From assembly GCA_947396885.1 (NCBI GenBank), contig OX377204.1, positions 40,323,975 through 40,387,974 on the forward strand: a DNA stretch of 64,000 bases. Reading direction: 5' to 3'. The translations under genes were made by a program, and so were the position numbers. The notes under the pieces are model-generated. The model searched no databases and was not told the origin of the DNA. It was given only the letters and a program-made list of their open reading frames with translations. Shown here piece after piece: positions 45,380-55,236 of this stretch. Source of the stretch: Heligmosomoides polygyrus polygyrus. Its lineage: Eukaryota; Nematoda; Chromadorea; Rhabditida; Heligmosomidae. Every line of letters starts with the position of its first letter. Position 1 is the stretch's first letter.

Positions 45380-45416
45380 CAGATAGATAGATAGATAGAT
45401 AGACAGATAGATAGAC

Positions 45417-45479
<63 letters not shown>

Positions 45480-45480
45480 C

Positions 45481-45556
<76 letters not shown>

Positions 45557-48500
45557 CGATAGATCGTCGTAGGACGACGATGTCTCCTCTTCTGACATCC
45601 GACGCTTATTACGCGACGTAGGGGACCCGGCTTCTGGATCCAGGCGTTCAGAAACGCGCTCAGACGCCGTTGTGTCAAGCAGGAGCAGGCTGCGCTTCCT
45701 TTGCTGCAATCACATCCCATATTGAAGGGCAAGCGTTTCCCGCGCGAGGTACGCAGAACCGCCGCAAGGGATTCCATGAGATTGCGCGGGGTTCCATGAG
45801 CCGTATCTCAGGCAGGTTTCTAACCTGTTTGAGATACGCATCATCATCTACAGGGTGGGCAGCTAACTCAATTTTATAGTGGAAGATTTTGAAAAACAGA
45901 GTCGTTCATTAAGGAAACGGAGCACTGGTTCACATTTCCTGTAGCTGTTCTGTTTTAGCTTGAATTCGAGTTGCTTCGGGAGCAGCGTACGGTTGCTAAC
46001 CTTCAGAACGACACCGACTTCCAAAAGAACAGGATTGAACAGGTTCGTGACAGTGTGGAGTTTCTGTTTCTATGTTGAAGTTTGTTTTTTGTCTTCTTTA
46101 CCACCCAAGTGGTACTCAACCAATTTTGAATTTAACATCGGGGTTCGTTTTCATGGCGTTCCCATTGAAATGATCTCGGTGGGAGTGCGATGTATGCATT
46201 CAAAATTTCGTCCATGATGTTGGTTATTTTTTGGGTGTTAGACGTCTGAATATCTATGAATCTTGGCACTATCGTCCTAGTTTGAACCATCGTTATCATA
46301 AATCAAGCATCGTTGTGCACCAACACTTTATTCGGCTCATGCTTCGGCGGCTTCGCCTTGTTCGGAGGCTGGAAAAATGCTAATAACACTTGAAGAACTA
46401 CTGCTCTGAAGGCCATTACCTCTTCGCTCTTGTTCTCTTTTTGTGTAGGAGAACCCTTTATCCACAGTTCCACTTAGGCGGTCGCTCAAAGGCTCAGCGA
46501 GGATGCAAAGAAGCGAAATTACATACGCACCGCGTCGTCGCTGACAATTTTCCACCCAGTCGGCTGTCAAGCACCAGTTGTTCTAAATCGACCAAGTGTG
46601 TCCGACATCATCTTGGAATCATGACGGTGATTGATTGAGATGATTTATGGGAATTTGCCTAACGCTGTGGATGCACGAGGAGGCACAACATAACCCAAAG
46701 GGTGATATAGTTTACCGAGAAGGAAAGAACATTGATTTTGCTCACTAATTGGTGTCACCGATTCTGTGCTTCATCGTTGCCAGGTATGGTTTGCTAAAGC
46801 TTCATGAATGAGTGGAGGTAAAATAAAATTAAAATAATTGGCGTTGTTCAAGCCTTTACGCGGCGTATTCTTCTAAGGAATATTATGGATCCACTTTAAA
46901 TACGTTTCTGCCCTATAAAGCGACCACTTTGTAGTCGGATCACTCGTTTATTCTCCGCTTAACGGGACTGGGTTGATGCAACGCTTGATCGTTCTGGGAG
47001 CGAACGAAACATATCATCGATTCGGCTTCTATTGAGCCACTCATCATCATAGCTAGAATCCTCAATTTTTTTCCTTTGCCCACGATCCTAACTTAAAGCC
47101 CAAACGTTTTTCGGAGTGAATACATTTTGATCAGTGACCCGCGTTGGGCCCATGTTATTAATTCGTTATTCAGTTGTGAATTCCTCCAGCAATAGTGCAG
47201 GCTTGAATTGTTTACATTCACATATGGGTTCGGGCGAGAATAATGAGATATTTTTCAGTTGCAAAATGAGGTAGACGCATGTAGCAATGCAAAAATTGCG
47301 GCCGTCTCCACCCTATGTTCGAAGCTTGAGGACACTGTTAAAGAATTAGCTGAACTTCGTTTCAAGTACCAGTGTAAGTACTTGCATTTCTGCCGATTCG
47401 CCATTTTCTACAAATTATCGTAAATCTTCGCTCAAAAAATATTTGTTCGGGTGGAACGAAACATATTATCGTACTCCGATTACTTTGCAGCGGCAATAGA
47501 GGAACGAGATCATATAGCGTCTGAAGTAGGAGGAGAGCTTGACGTCGTGCGGCAACGATCTGCACATCTGGAGACGCACTGCGAGCGACTGTCGTCGGAG
47601 CTGGGAAAGCTGCGCAAGGAGTGCAAGATGGCCGAGTGTCGCATAGCAGCTTTAGTAGAGGAGAACGCGGCTCTTAGGGGGAAGGTAGGTTGCAGTCCTT
47701 CTCATTTTCACCTTCATCAATATTTTAACCACTTTTTGTTGATGTAATTGCAAACGAAACCCGAAGCGATTTTTTCAGATTTCAAAGTTTCCCGCAGAAG
47801 AATCAGACGGAGATCGTGAGTTTTAACACTGAGATTTTTTCTGGCTTGAACTCTTTGTTTCAAACACTGCGCATCTGCATTTTCGGAATCATGTGAGAGA
47901 AGGACGCGGAAAGTGAAATCAGTTCACTTTTTCCTTTTTCTACGTGCGGCGTACGGCGCATTTAAGGAAGGGTGACTACACACTAGGGTGACCCATAAGT
48001 CCCCGCCGTTTTTTCAGCGATTCATAGCGGGTTTCGCCGGTGGTCTACTGCATAGCGCTTTTCGAAAGAGAATGGCTTTCTCTATCAGACCAGGTATTGC
48101 ATTTCTTTTTCTTCCTGAATTTTGTCAATTTTTAGGTCGTTAAAGTGAAAAGTGAAAAAGAAAAACCATCGCAAACAGTTCCTTCTCTCCGCTTGGGTTT
48201 GGAATTTTTTGCGCAGTTTTTCATAGCAAATGGAAAACAATTTTCTGTTCTACAAGAATACGTGTTTGTCCTACTTGCTTACCTGTCCTTTATTGATTTT
48301 TAGGTCATCAAATTGGGACGTCCGAAGGAGAAGATTGATTTTTACCGACAACTCCTGCTCTGTTGCAGGAATTTTTTGCCTGGTGTTATATGTCGTTTGG
48401 AAGAGAATGTTTTGCTCTATAAGAATTTGTGTCGCGTTTATGTGTCCTGGCGGCCTGCTTCCCCGTCATCATTCATCACACGAATATATTCAACGATTCT

Positions 48501-51474
48501 TGCACAAAACTGGAACTGGCGATGAAAAATGTTGTTTGTATGTCAACATGAAGCACGGTCTCTCTGGCAGCCTCTAGGTCGACAGCGACGATGGCCACCT
48601 ATCCATGCCCGCCTTCTTGTTGGGAGGTCCTCATCGACCTCCATACCGACACGCCTCTTACTACATTTTGCCGCATAAACGCGTTCCTCTTCCCTCTGCT
48701 TCTATACTTATCCCCATAAACCCACTGAACCGCACATTTTGGTGCATCGGCCAAATAAGGCTCATCCCGTTTTAGAGAGCGACAACTTTGAAACCAGGAT
48801 ACGCGGACAAATCTGGACCACCGCAAACTCTTTCCACCAGCTGAGAAAAGAGCAAGTTCCGTACCGACGTAGTTGAAGAGTTCCCTGACCATTTATCCAC
48901 CAAATCTCAGGCAAAAAACCTGAAGATAATGGCGCTACATTTCTATAAGACACCAATTATCTTGAGCGCGACGTCGCTCAAAACCCTAGTGGTCAGATAT
49001 GATAAATACACGACTAAAGTGGACTTCCCAGTCACAGACGAGAAGTCTTACGAGAAGTGTCACCAGCACTAAAGCCGTGATTGAATGCAAAGAGAAGGTG
49101 CCAAAAGTGCCCATCCTTGTCAACCTGGCACTGCTCCAATTTGATGACCTGAAAATTAGCAAAAATTTAAATTGCCGAAGAACAAATTATATATTCTAGT
49201 AGAACAAAGCATCCACTTTCGAGTGTCGCATAAAACTGAACAAGATGATGAATAAAAAAAGTTGTTGGTGATGATGATTTTTCTCTTCTTGGCATTTTGT
49301 TGATGTTCGATGGAAATCAGCATGAGCCAATAAGCGCGACACAAATTCTTTTAGAGCAAGACATTCTCCTTCGACCGACATATAACACCAGGCAAAAAAG
49401 TCCTGCCACAGATCAGGAGCTGCGGTAAAAATAAATCTCTTTCGGACGTCCCAATTTGAATATATAAAAATCAATAAAGGACAGTTGAGCAAATAGGACC
49501 AACACGTGTTCTTGTAGAAAAGAACGTTGTCGTCTAAATGAGGGGGAAAGCTGCGCAAAAAATTCCAAACCTAAGCGAGAGAAGCAACTGTCGACGATGG
49601 CCACTTTTCACTTATTCACTATTCACTTTAATGACCTAAAAATGGACAAAATTCGGGACGAAAAAAGAAATGATAATGCTCCGATAGAGCAAATCACTCT
49701 CTTTCGAAAGCTGTATAGCGCTATGCAAAAGACCGCCGGCGAAATCTCCGTAATGAACCGTTGAAAAAAAAAACGGCGGGAACTTATGGGTCAGCCTTAT
49801 GTATTGGATCCAAATGAGTCGCTTATGGATGTCTGGTCGCATCTAATGAGAATCATCCAATCATCCAGGGTTTCGCATAATCTTCGTTATTCGAATCACT
49901 CATTTCCTCTAGGATCTCGAGAGTGCTGCTATCCAAAGGTTTTGCTGAGATCCAATGGATCCAATCCACTATAGTGGCTAATGATGCGATAGATATGATC
50001 CGTGTGTCATCTGGCCATGTATCCCTCTACTGCGTGTCTGTGTTTGACAAGTCTTCTGTTTGCCTATTAAATGGTTTTATTTATTTCAGAAGTTCAACGG
50101 CTACTGAGGGATCAGAGCCACTTGATTGCAGTTCTTCGTGAGGAGGGTAAACTGTTAGTAAACCAGATGGAAGTGGAAAGAAAGGAGTACAAGTAAGGTT
50201 GTTTTTGATGCTCTATCTAGGCGTTAGCTCGTAAAAATAGTTATTGCTCTGGTTTACAAGCGCTCAGATGTTGTGCCGTTTGTACCGAACATAATACTAC
50301 GTAAATGTTTTATGATATGAATCAAGTTTGCTAGACGAAATTGCGTGGCGTTTCGTGTTGTTGAGTCGGCAATTCTCAGAAAATTGTTCCAGAGGTTTCC
50401 TAAAAATCTCCATTGAAATGGTCCTATAGGTGCGCGAAAACGCGCATGGCGATGTGCTTATATGAAAGAAGGAACCCTGGAAAGAGCTTTAGCGGAGGGC
50501 ACTTCTGCGCATCTCGAATTGCTCAAGGATTTTCCCTTGTTTTGATCGGATTTTCTCTCCAATTACACATGCTGTGCTCTGTGATCCTTCAGGCCTTTGA
50601 TATAACTGTTGGCCCAGAGCTAGCGAGTAATCATCGGTCGGCCGGTATTGTTCAAACAGCAAGGAACGCTAGACGTTTCGCTGCATCCTCATTGAGACAC
50701 CCATACACTGTCATTGCTGTTTGATCTTGAGGTTCAAACAACTTTTGTACCTAGCCTCCTTTTGTTAAAGCTAAGTCATTAAAATCGGCCACTGTTTCCT
50801 TAGGACAAGCTGAGCTTCCTGCCTTTCTTACGTTCGAAGCTGCTCTCAAATACTAGGGCGGTGGGGCAGATTCCACGCGGTATAGCTGACCTGCTTTATG
50901 CCGGACCCTGAACGGAATACTTCAACTGTGACGACAACGTCAGTGTCATCTAAAGGATTAAGCGAGCTCAGCTCCACTGCGGCGGCCGAAACGAAGCTGT
51001 CCGCACCAAATACGACGATCACGTCTGCTGAAGGTCTGAAGGCGAGGAAGCTAGCGCCGATACAGCTGCTACACAAGATTTAGACAAGGGAAAGAACTTC
51101 GGGATGTGGCAAGGGACTCCATATCCAAGGCAAAACGGGGTTCGTACGCTGGCGTCACGAGAGCGATTTTGTCGTGGAGCGTCTGTGTTTGATGCTCTGT
51201 TTCCCGCTTGAGAATTACAAAAATTGTAGTGAATCTCATGGGCTGCTGCGCTCGAAGAAACTTTCCGTCATTCCTTTTTGTGAGCTTTATCTCTGCTACA
51301 CTCTGGTTTTCAGATTTATTTATTTAAGAAATTTATTTTGAAGTCGTTAAGTTTTTAAGTGGTTGATGCGCAAAATGTCTTTGAATTTACTTTTTTTTCA
51401 GAGCAAAAGTGAAGGTACTGAAGAAGGAGAATCGAGAGCTCGAAGAACGACTCCAGAAGCTGCTCGCCATCTAG
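38783..51474 (+). CDS. Coiled-coil protein gene, ten coding exons, family unknown
   Basis: Exons: 38,783-38,801 (tentative), 38,873-38,988, 39,717-39,803, 39,864-39,968, 45,959-46,042, 47,259-47,373, 47,491-47,684, 47,779-47,815, 50,090-50,192, 51,402-51,474. All phases join and the total is 933 bases, 310 residues plus stop. Nearly the entire protein is charged heptad-repeat coiled coil rich in Glu, Lys and Leu ([57 protein letters not shown] at the end), with one short non-helical patch ([10 protein letters not shown], exon 8). No signal peptide or membrane segment is visible. Such proteins are usually cytoplasmic scaffolds or tethers; that role is inference only. Introns carry an RTE element, a microsatellite and a long inverted repeat. 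Co-linearity with clic-1 allows, but does not show, co-transcription. Confidence 0.82.
38873..38988 (+). CDS. Coiled-coil gene exon 2
   Basis: Acceptor GAGCCGTCAG| (weak) and donor AAGAGA|GTGAGC. Encodes [20 protein letters not shown] and [17 protein letters not shown]. An in-frame stop just upstream requires splicing here. Confidence 0.75.
39717..39803 (+). CDS. Coiled-coil gene exon 3
   Basis: Acceptor TTTCTAG|, donor CTACAG|GTAGGA. Phase 0 at both ends. Encodes [18 protein letters not shown] and [10 protein letters not shown]. Confidence 0.85.
39864..39968 (+). CDS. Coiled-coil gene exon 4
   Basis: Acceptor CATCAAG|, donor AAGGAG|GTACAA, phase 0 at both ends, preceded by a 60-bp intron. 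Encodes [19 protein letters not shown] and [11 protein letters not shown]. Confidence 0.85.
40860..43465 (+). pseudogene. Broken RTE endonuclease/reverse transcriptase frame
   Basis: The pieces are 40,860-41,450 (endonuclease), 41,655-42,920 (linker plus reverse transcriptase through YADD) and 43,082-43,465 (C-terminal region with [13 protein letters not shown]). It has the same architecture as the intact ORF at 1,796-4,753, with clearly different sequence (for example [19 protein letters not shown]). Not expected to make an active protein. Confidence 0.9.
43462..43765 (+). mobile_element. 304-bp insertion with (AATAAACG)n tail inside the RTE copy
   Basis: The RTE sequence is interrupted between ...ACCGTGTG and ...TTGGCCTGAATC, which are contiguous in the copy at 58.7-61 kb. 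The flanking TAAGAT (43,456-43,461 and 43,766-43,771) is a short target duplication. The insert ends in AATAAACG repeated three times. It is probably the 5'-truncated 3' end of another LINE or a SINE; no coding sequence was recognised. Confidence 0.7.
44080..45735. repeat. Degenerate tandem-repeat region in intron 4 of the coiled-coil gene
   Basis: Pyrimidine-rich blocks (TGGTTCCCCTTCCTGGTC and similar) alternate with units such as TGGATCGAGAAGCTC / CTGGATCCAGGCGTTCAGAA and GGGCTGCGCTTCCTCTGCTG / CAGGCTGCGCTTCCTTTGCTG. Several diverged copies lie on either side of the GATA microsatellite. A roughly 55-bp unit containing TTAGGTTAGATCACTC is duplicated at about 45,225-45,310. Confidence 0.6.
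45346..45560. repeat. GATA tetranucleotide microsatellite, about 215 bp
   Basis: Around 53 tandem AGAT units with occasional AGAC interruptions. Open frames reading IYLS repeats on the minus strand are a product of the repeat, not a gene. Confidence 0.98.
45959..46042 (+). CDS. Coiled-coil gene exon 5
   Basis: Acceptor CTGTTTTAG|, donor GAACAG|GTTCGT, phase 0 at both ends. Encodes [17 protein letters not shown] and DFQKNRIEQ. It follows the 6-kb transposon-bearing intron 4. Confidence 0.88.
46043..47258. other. Coiled-coil gene intron 5
   Basis: Around 46,320-46,420 is a block (ACTTTATTCGGCTCATGCTT, then CGGCGGCTTCGCCTTGTTCG) related to the arms of the long inverted-repeat element of clic-1 intron 4. 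The rest has no recognised feature. Confidence 0.4.
47259..47373 (+). CDS. Coiled-coil gene exon 6
   Basis: Acceptor ATTTTTCAG|, donor CCAGT|GTAAGT; enters phase 0, leaves phase 1. Encodes [17 protein letters not shown] and [17 protein letters not shown]. Confidence 0.92.
47491..47684 (+). CDS. Coiled-coil gene exon 7
   Basis: Acceptor TACTTTGCAG|, donor GGGAAG|GTAGGT; enters phase 1, leaves phase 0. Encodes [37 protein letters not shown] and [14 protein letters not shown]. This is the largest coding exon. Confidence 0.93.
47779..47815 (+). CDS. Coiled-coil gene exon 8
   Basis: 37-base exon with acceptor TTTTTTCAG| and donor GATC|GTGAGT; enters phase 0, leaves phase 1. Encodes [12 protein letters not shown], the only clearly non-helical segment. 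Confidence 0.8.
47985..49798. mobile_element. Non-autonomous element with arms of about 460 bp, in intron 8
   Basis: Left arm about 47,985-48,440, right arm about 49,335-49,798. Landmarks are GGGTGACCCATAAGT / GGCTGACCCATAAGT, CCGCCGTTTTTT, TGGAATTTTTTGCGCAG, GGACGTCCGAA and CTATAAGAATTTGTGTCGCG. The outer ends next to TA dinucleotides resemble mariner-type termini. Each arm is built of internally related blocks (AGAATGGCTTTCTCTATCAG, AACAATTTTCTGTTCTACAA, AGAATGTTTTGCTCTATAAG). No transposase. Confidence 0.8.
50090..50192 (+). CDS. Coiled-coil gene exon 9
   Basis: Acceptor TTTATTTCAG|, donor TACAA|GTAAGG; enters phase 1, leaves phase 2. Encodes [20 protein letters not shown] and [14 protein letters not shown]. 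Confidence 0.92.
50193..51401. other. Coiled-coil gene intron 9
   Basis: Contains another copy of the dispersed GATTTAGACAAGGGAAAGAA block (51,076) with CGGGATGTGG following. Nothing else recognised; open frames here lack splice context. Confidence 0.4.
51402..51474 (+). CDS. Coiled-coil gene exon 10, with stop
   Basis: Acceptor TTTTTTTTCAG|; the first base completes a Lys codon. Encodes [20 protein letters not shown] followed by LAI and TAG at 51,472-51,474. Confidence 0.92.
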
Positions 51475-51609
51475 CGTTCTTAACATATTGACGACAATCG
51501 CGTTTTGCACCACACTGCCCCGTGGGACGCGCGCGCGATACTACACGCGTGGCTCATAATATCCCTCGCGGACCACTTTTTTGCTTCGTGCTCGTGCACA
51601 CTTTTGTAT

Positions 51610-52322
51610 TTTTTTCCGTTCCCTAATTCTTGTGATAGGAGAATGTCCATCAGCAATAAGCAAGAAAGATGTCGTTGCTTCCATTACACACATATCGAGT
51701 AAAAAAAATTTACTAGGAAGGAAGCCAATTCTACAATCAGATCAATTCAAGTCAGTCTTTTTTGCCTAAAGTTCCTCAAAGGAGGTTATTTAGTGTGCTG
51801 ATCACGAACATGACATCAGTTTTCGAAATTACGGTAGGTTATGCTAGGTACGTGTGAGGAAGGCTGTCGGAGTCACTGTCTCGCAGACGAAGTTTGGGCA
51901 AAGTTGGTAACGATGACGCCGACAGTTTTATCGTACCTACAGTAACCTACCACAGTTGGCCGAAATTTTGAAAACGAATGCCATTTCCGAGATCAGCACC
52001 CCAAATAACCCCCATAGACGAAGTTCGGGCAGAATCGGTGACCACGACTCCGACAGCATTACTCACCCGGGCACTACCGTGGTGACCTACCGTAATCGGC
52101 CGAAATTTTGAGAACAGGTGTCAGTTTGGTGATCACCACTCCAAATTACCTCCTTGGGCGAACTTGGCCGAAAAAGACTGATTTGAATTGATTTGAGTGT
52201 AGAGTTGCTCTCCTTCCTAGCAAATTTTTAAGATTCGATATGTGTAATGAAAGCAGCGACATTTTTCTTGCTTATTGCTGTTGGATATTCTTCCGTCACA
52301 GGTGACTAGGGAACAGAAAAAA
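51610..52322. mobile_element. Terminal-inverted-repeat element downstream of the coiled-coil gene
   Basis: Arms about 51,610-51,770 and 52,160-52,322. Landmarks are CGTTCCCTA / TGTTCCCTA, CAGCAATAAGCAAGAAA, CTAGGAAGGA and CAATTCAA(G/A)TCAGTCTTTTT. The core holds three diverged copies of the dispersed GAGGTTATTTAGTGTGCTGA unit with GGCCGAAATTTTGA. It starts about 135 bp after the stop codon, so it probably lies in the 3' UTR or just beyond. Confidence 0.75.
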
Positions 52323-52558
52323 CATCTATAAAAACCGGAGGCAGCAGAACAAAAAATAGCGCGAAATGTTATGGGCTACCGGTGGCCCATATTGTCGTCG
52401 ATGTGTTAAATAATTTTGAGTCAGCTAGTTTTCAGCGAAATATGATTTGCATTGTTTGTACATAGAGACTGAAACAGGTCTCAGGTTTCTAGGAGGCTCA
52501 AAGTCTTTCATTTACCTCAGGAAATACGATCTCGTATTAAGTTAGCTATAAATTTGGG

Positions 52559-52564
52559 AATAAA
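52559..52564 (+). terminator. Candidate poly(A) signal for the coiled-coil gene
   Basis: AATAAA beyond the inverted-repeat element. If used, the element would be transcribed as part of a 1.1-kb 3' UTR. No canonical AATAAA was seen in 51,475-51,610, though variant signals cannot be excluded. Confidence 0.3.
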
Positions 52565-53946
52565 GTTTTTTACCATCGGAATTCAAGTAGTGTGTATCGT
52601 ATAAACGCCATGAAAGGGCTGTGTCAAGAATTGTATGATGGTGCGTGCTTTCGCAATGCTTCCGTACTTGGCTATTAACGGGCAGGATGAAAAATGTCTA
52701 AAGAATTATTATGCGCTGTTGAGGCGCTCGAATGGTGAACGGGTGAAACAGTAACGCAACAAACTGTGCGGGCACGGCACACGCGGAACGGGTGTCTCTA
52801 GACAGGGCTGGACTTTGTCTGCTGTGGCGATGAGGCCATCAGGTTGTCAGCCTCACCCCTGTGAAAGACACCTCATAGCCAACGTAGTGTGCTGAAGCGT
52901 AGCACATCACCCGGGGTAAGTCACATAGTTGCAGTTGGAACTCCATCGAGATTGTCTGGGGGAAAAATTGTTCTGAATCACACAGTAATCTTGGTCCTTT
53001 AGGCTACTGAACACGTTGGAAGCTCACTGACCACTGTTTTCGTGTTTCAATCCGGTCCGCTCATTTGATGGAGTTGAGGTTTAAGTCCGTTAATGCGCTG
53101 ACATTACATCAGTAGTGGATGTAGCGGTAGATCTGCGAAATAGCGAGCAATTTTGGGAGCGTTCAGAAGTGGTGATGGCGCAGAAAGTCAGACTCCCTAT
53201 CCACCTATGCCACTATACCACCCTTGCTGCGCTAATCTACGCCTCGAAAAGTTGGCCACTACTGAGCAGGACGAACTGAGGATCAACATCGCAATGTGTA
53301 ATCGAGAGAGCAATAACACGACATGTGAGGGAGCTCCGAAGTCTCGAGCTCAGCTGACTTCGAAATTCAGATACGTTACAGCCTAGGTAAGTCGATCGAG
53401 AGACATGATGCTCTTCATGTTCCTCAAACGACCAATTGAGCTACTCTGGCACGCGACAGGATCTAGTAGAAAAAGTGCGAGCTTCCAATCAGGAAAATCA
53501 GCAATTTTGGGATGGCTATTGAACTATACAGAATGAATTAAGAAGAATCAGCCATTTTCAGAATCAGTAAGCAGCCATCCGAACTAGCCGGATCAGCCTA
53601 ATTTTAGTGGTCAGTTACGGGGTTGAGGTCGCCTCACCTTGTAGAGGTAGGACGGAATAACTGTGAGTGAGACTACTCTCCACTTTCAGATTTGAAAACT
53701 GAAAGCACAGACCCAATTACGACTTTCTGCGGTTGCCCATTTTGTGGTATAAAAAATTGTGCCAGCAGAAAAATTTTAGTCGATTTCACTAACGTAGCGC
53801 TCAATATCCTTAATGGGTTGCTCTCACATCGAATTGATTTAGAGTGTTTTCAACATTATGCGCTTAGAAGTCACATGGTATTTTTTCACGTAATTCTCTT
53901 TGTTCTCAATTTCTAATTCTCTTTCTTCCTCTTTTTCCCCTAATTA
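52565..53946. other. Intergenic stretch, nothing recognised
   Basis: Short open frames only (for example 53,153-53,386 on +). No supported gene or repeat. Confidence 0.4.
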
Positions 53947-55076
53947 TTGGTTGCCCGGAAAGTTCTCAGCGTTTTGAGTGCTCCACTTTGAACTGCCATA
54001 GCTTTCTCAATTCTTATCAGATTTAGTCGAAATAAGCACCGTTTGAATCAGCGCGCTTTTCCCAACGGGCAACCAGTCGGCTTATTCCATCAGCGAAAAA
54101 TCCTGATTGGTAAAGGTTTTACCAGCGAGAAAATTCTGAGTGTTTGAAAAGGTGGTAGTCGGTTGGTGAGAGGTATGGAAAGTATGGCGGGTGAGACAGA
54201 AGCTCAACCCTTAATTAGTTCAGTTTTCGAATAGTGAAATGTGAAACGTGTGGGCGGGTGCTGTCGTGTGAAAGAATCGGGCCTCTTCTGTTGACCAATG
54301 CTGGCTGAAGTTGACGCAATTTTCGGTGCATTTCGTCGATTTCCTTACAGTGGTACTCTGCTGTGATCGCTTGGCCTGGTGCCAAAAAGTTGTGATGGAT
54401 CACACCAGCCGCCGACCACCGCACAGTGACCATTACCTTTTTTGATGGAGCTTTGCCTTTTGGAAAATGCCTAGGGGGCTCGTCGCCATCCAACCAGTGT
54501 CCGGAACGTTTCCTGTTACCATGCAGAATCCACTTTTCATCGCAACTGATAATTCAATCCAAAACAGGGCCAGTTTTATTGCGCATAAGTAGAGAAGAAC
54601 AAATCTCGAAACGTGACAACTTTTGCCCCCCCCCCGTGAACTGTTTGGGATGGTTCAGCTTCCACCAATTCCTTCAACTCGCCGTTAACGATTGCTCTAA
54701 GTCGACCGCTACGGGGGTAATCTTCGAGGCTGAAATCTCCGGTCCGAAATTCACTGAACCACTGCCGCACAGTACCTTCTCCAACACTATCAGGCCTTCA
54801 CAGTTGATTGATTTGTCGAGCTGTCTCGGTTGCGCATTGTCCCAACTCGAAGTTAAAATAAAGTATCCCTCGGAGTTGCTCCCTCCACATGCTCCGATAA
54901 CAAGCTCTTCATGAACAGACATTTAAAAAACGCCGAAACCTAATTATTTATTCAGATAGGGCGAAAAATTCTTGACAGAAAGTAGCATTATTGCGCATGC
55001 TAGTTGATTTTTTACTTAACAATAGACGATTGAAAAATAGTAACATAAAACGCTGAGAACTTTCTGGACAACCTAA
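53947..55076 (-). mobile_element. Mariner transposon with both terminal repeats, dead transposase (mariner 3)
   Basis: Left terminus at 53,949 (GGTTGCCCGGAAAGTTCTCA, then GCGTTTT) and right terminus, inverted (GGTTGTCCAGAAAGTTCTCA, then GCGTTTT), differ at two of about 27 positions and lie next to TA. Minus-strand transposase pieces run SVHEELVIGACGGSNSEGY, RQWFSEFRTGDFSLEDYPRS, MDGDEPPRHFPKGKAPSKK and NRRGPILSHDSTRPHVSHF (second catalytic Asp region). Several frameshifts and stops, plus a C run at 54,627, inactivate it. The length, 1.13 kb, is slightly below the usual 1.3 kb. Confidence 0.88.
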
Positions 55077-55236
55077 TAATAATGATTTCTCCCTTTGTCC
55101 TTCTGAGGACATCTAGATATGGATACGTCCGGAACACCTTACCTCTGATTTCGTTCTACGTAGATTCTAAGAAACGAGTATGTTATGAGTGTTGTGTGAG
55201 TAGGAGATTAAGCATGAGTTCTGGATCCATACAATC

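Noticed and set aside
45307..45777. Open frames of 126-156 residues reading IYLS repeats
   Set aside because: These are translations of the GATA microsatellite; no coding gene.
49196..49604. Minus-strand frames of 63-120 residues within the right arm of the intron 8 element
   Set aside because: Mirror-image frames of the left arm; a consequence of the inverted repeat, not a gene.
54426..54914. 162-residue + frame within mariner 3
   Set aside because: Antisense to recognisable transposase pieces on minus.
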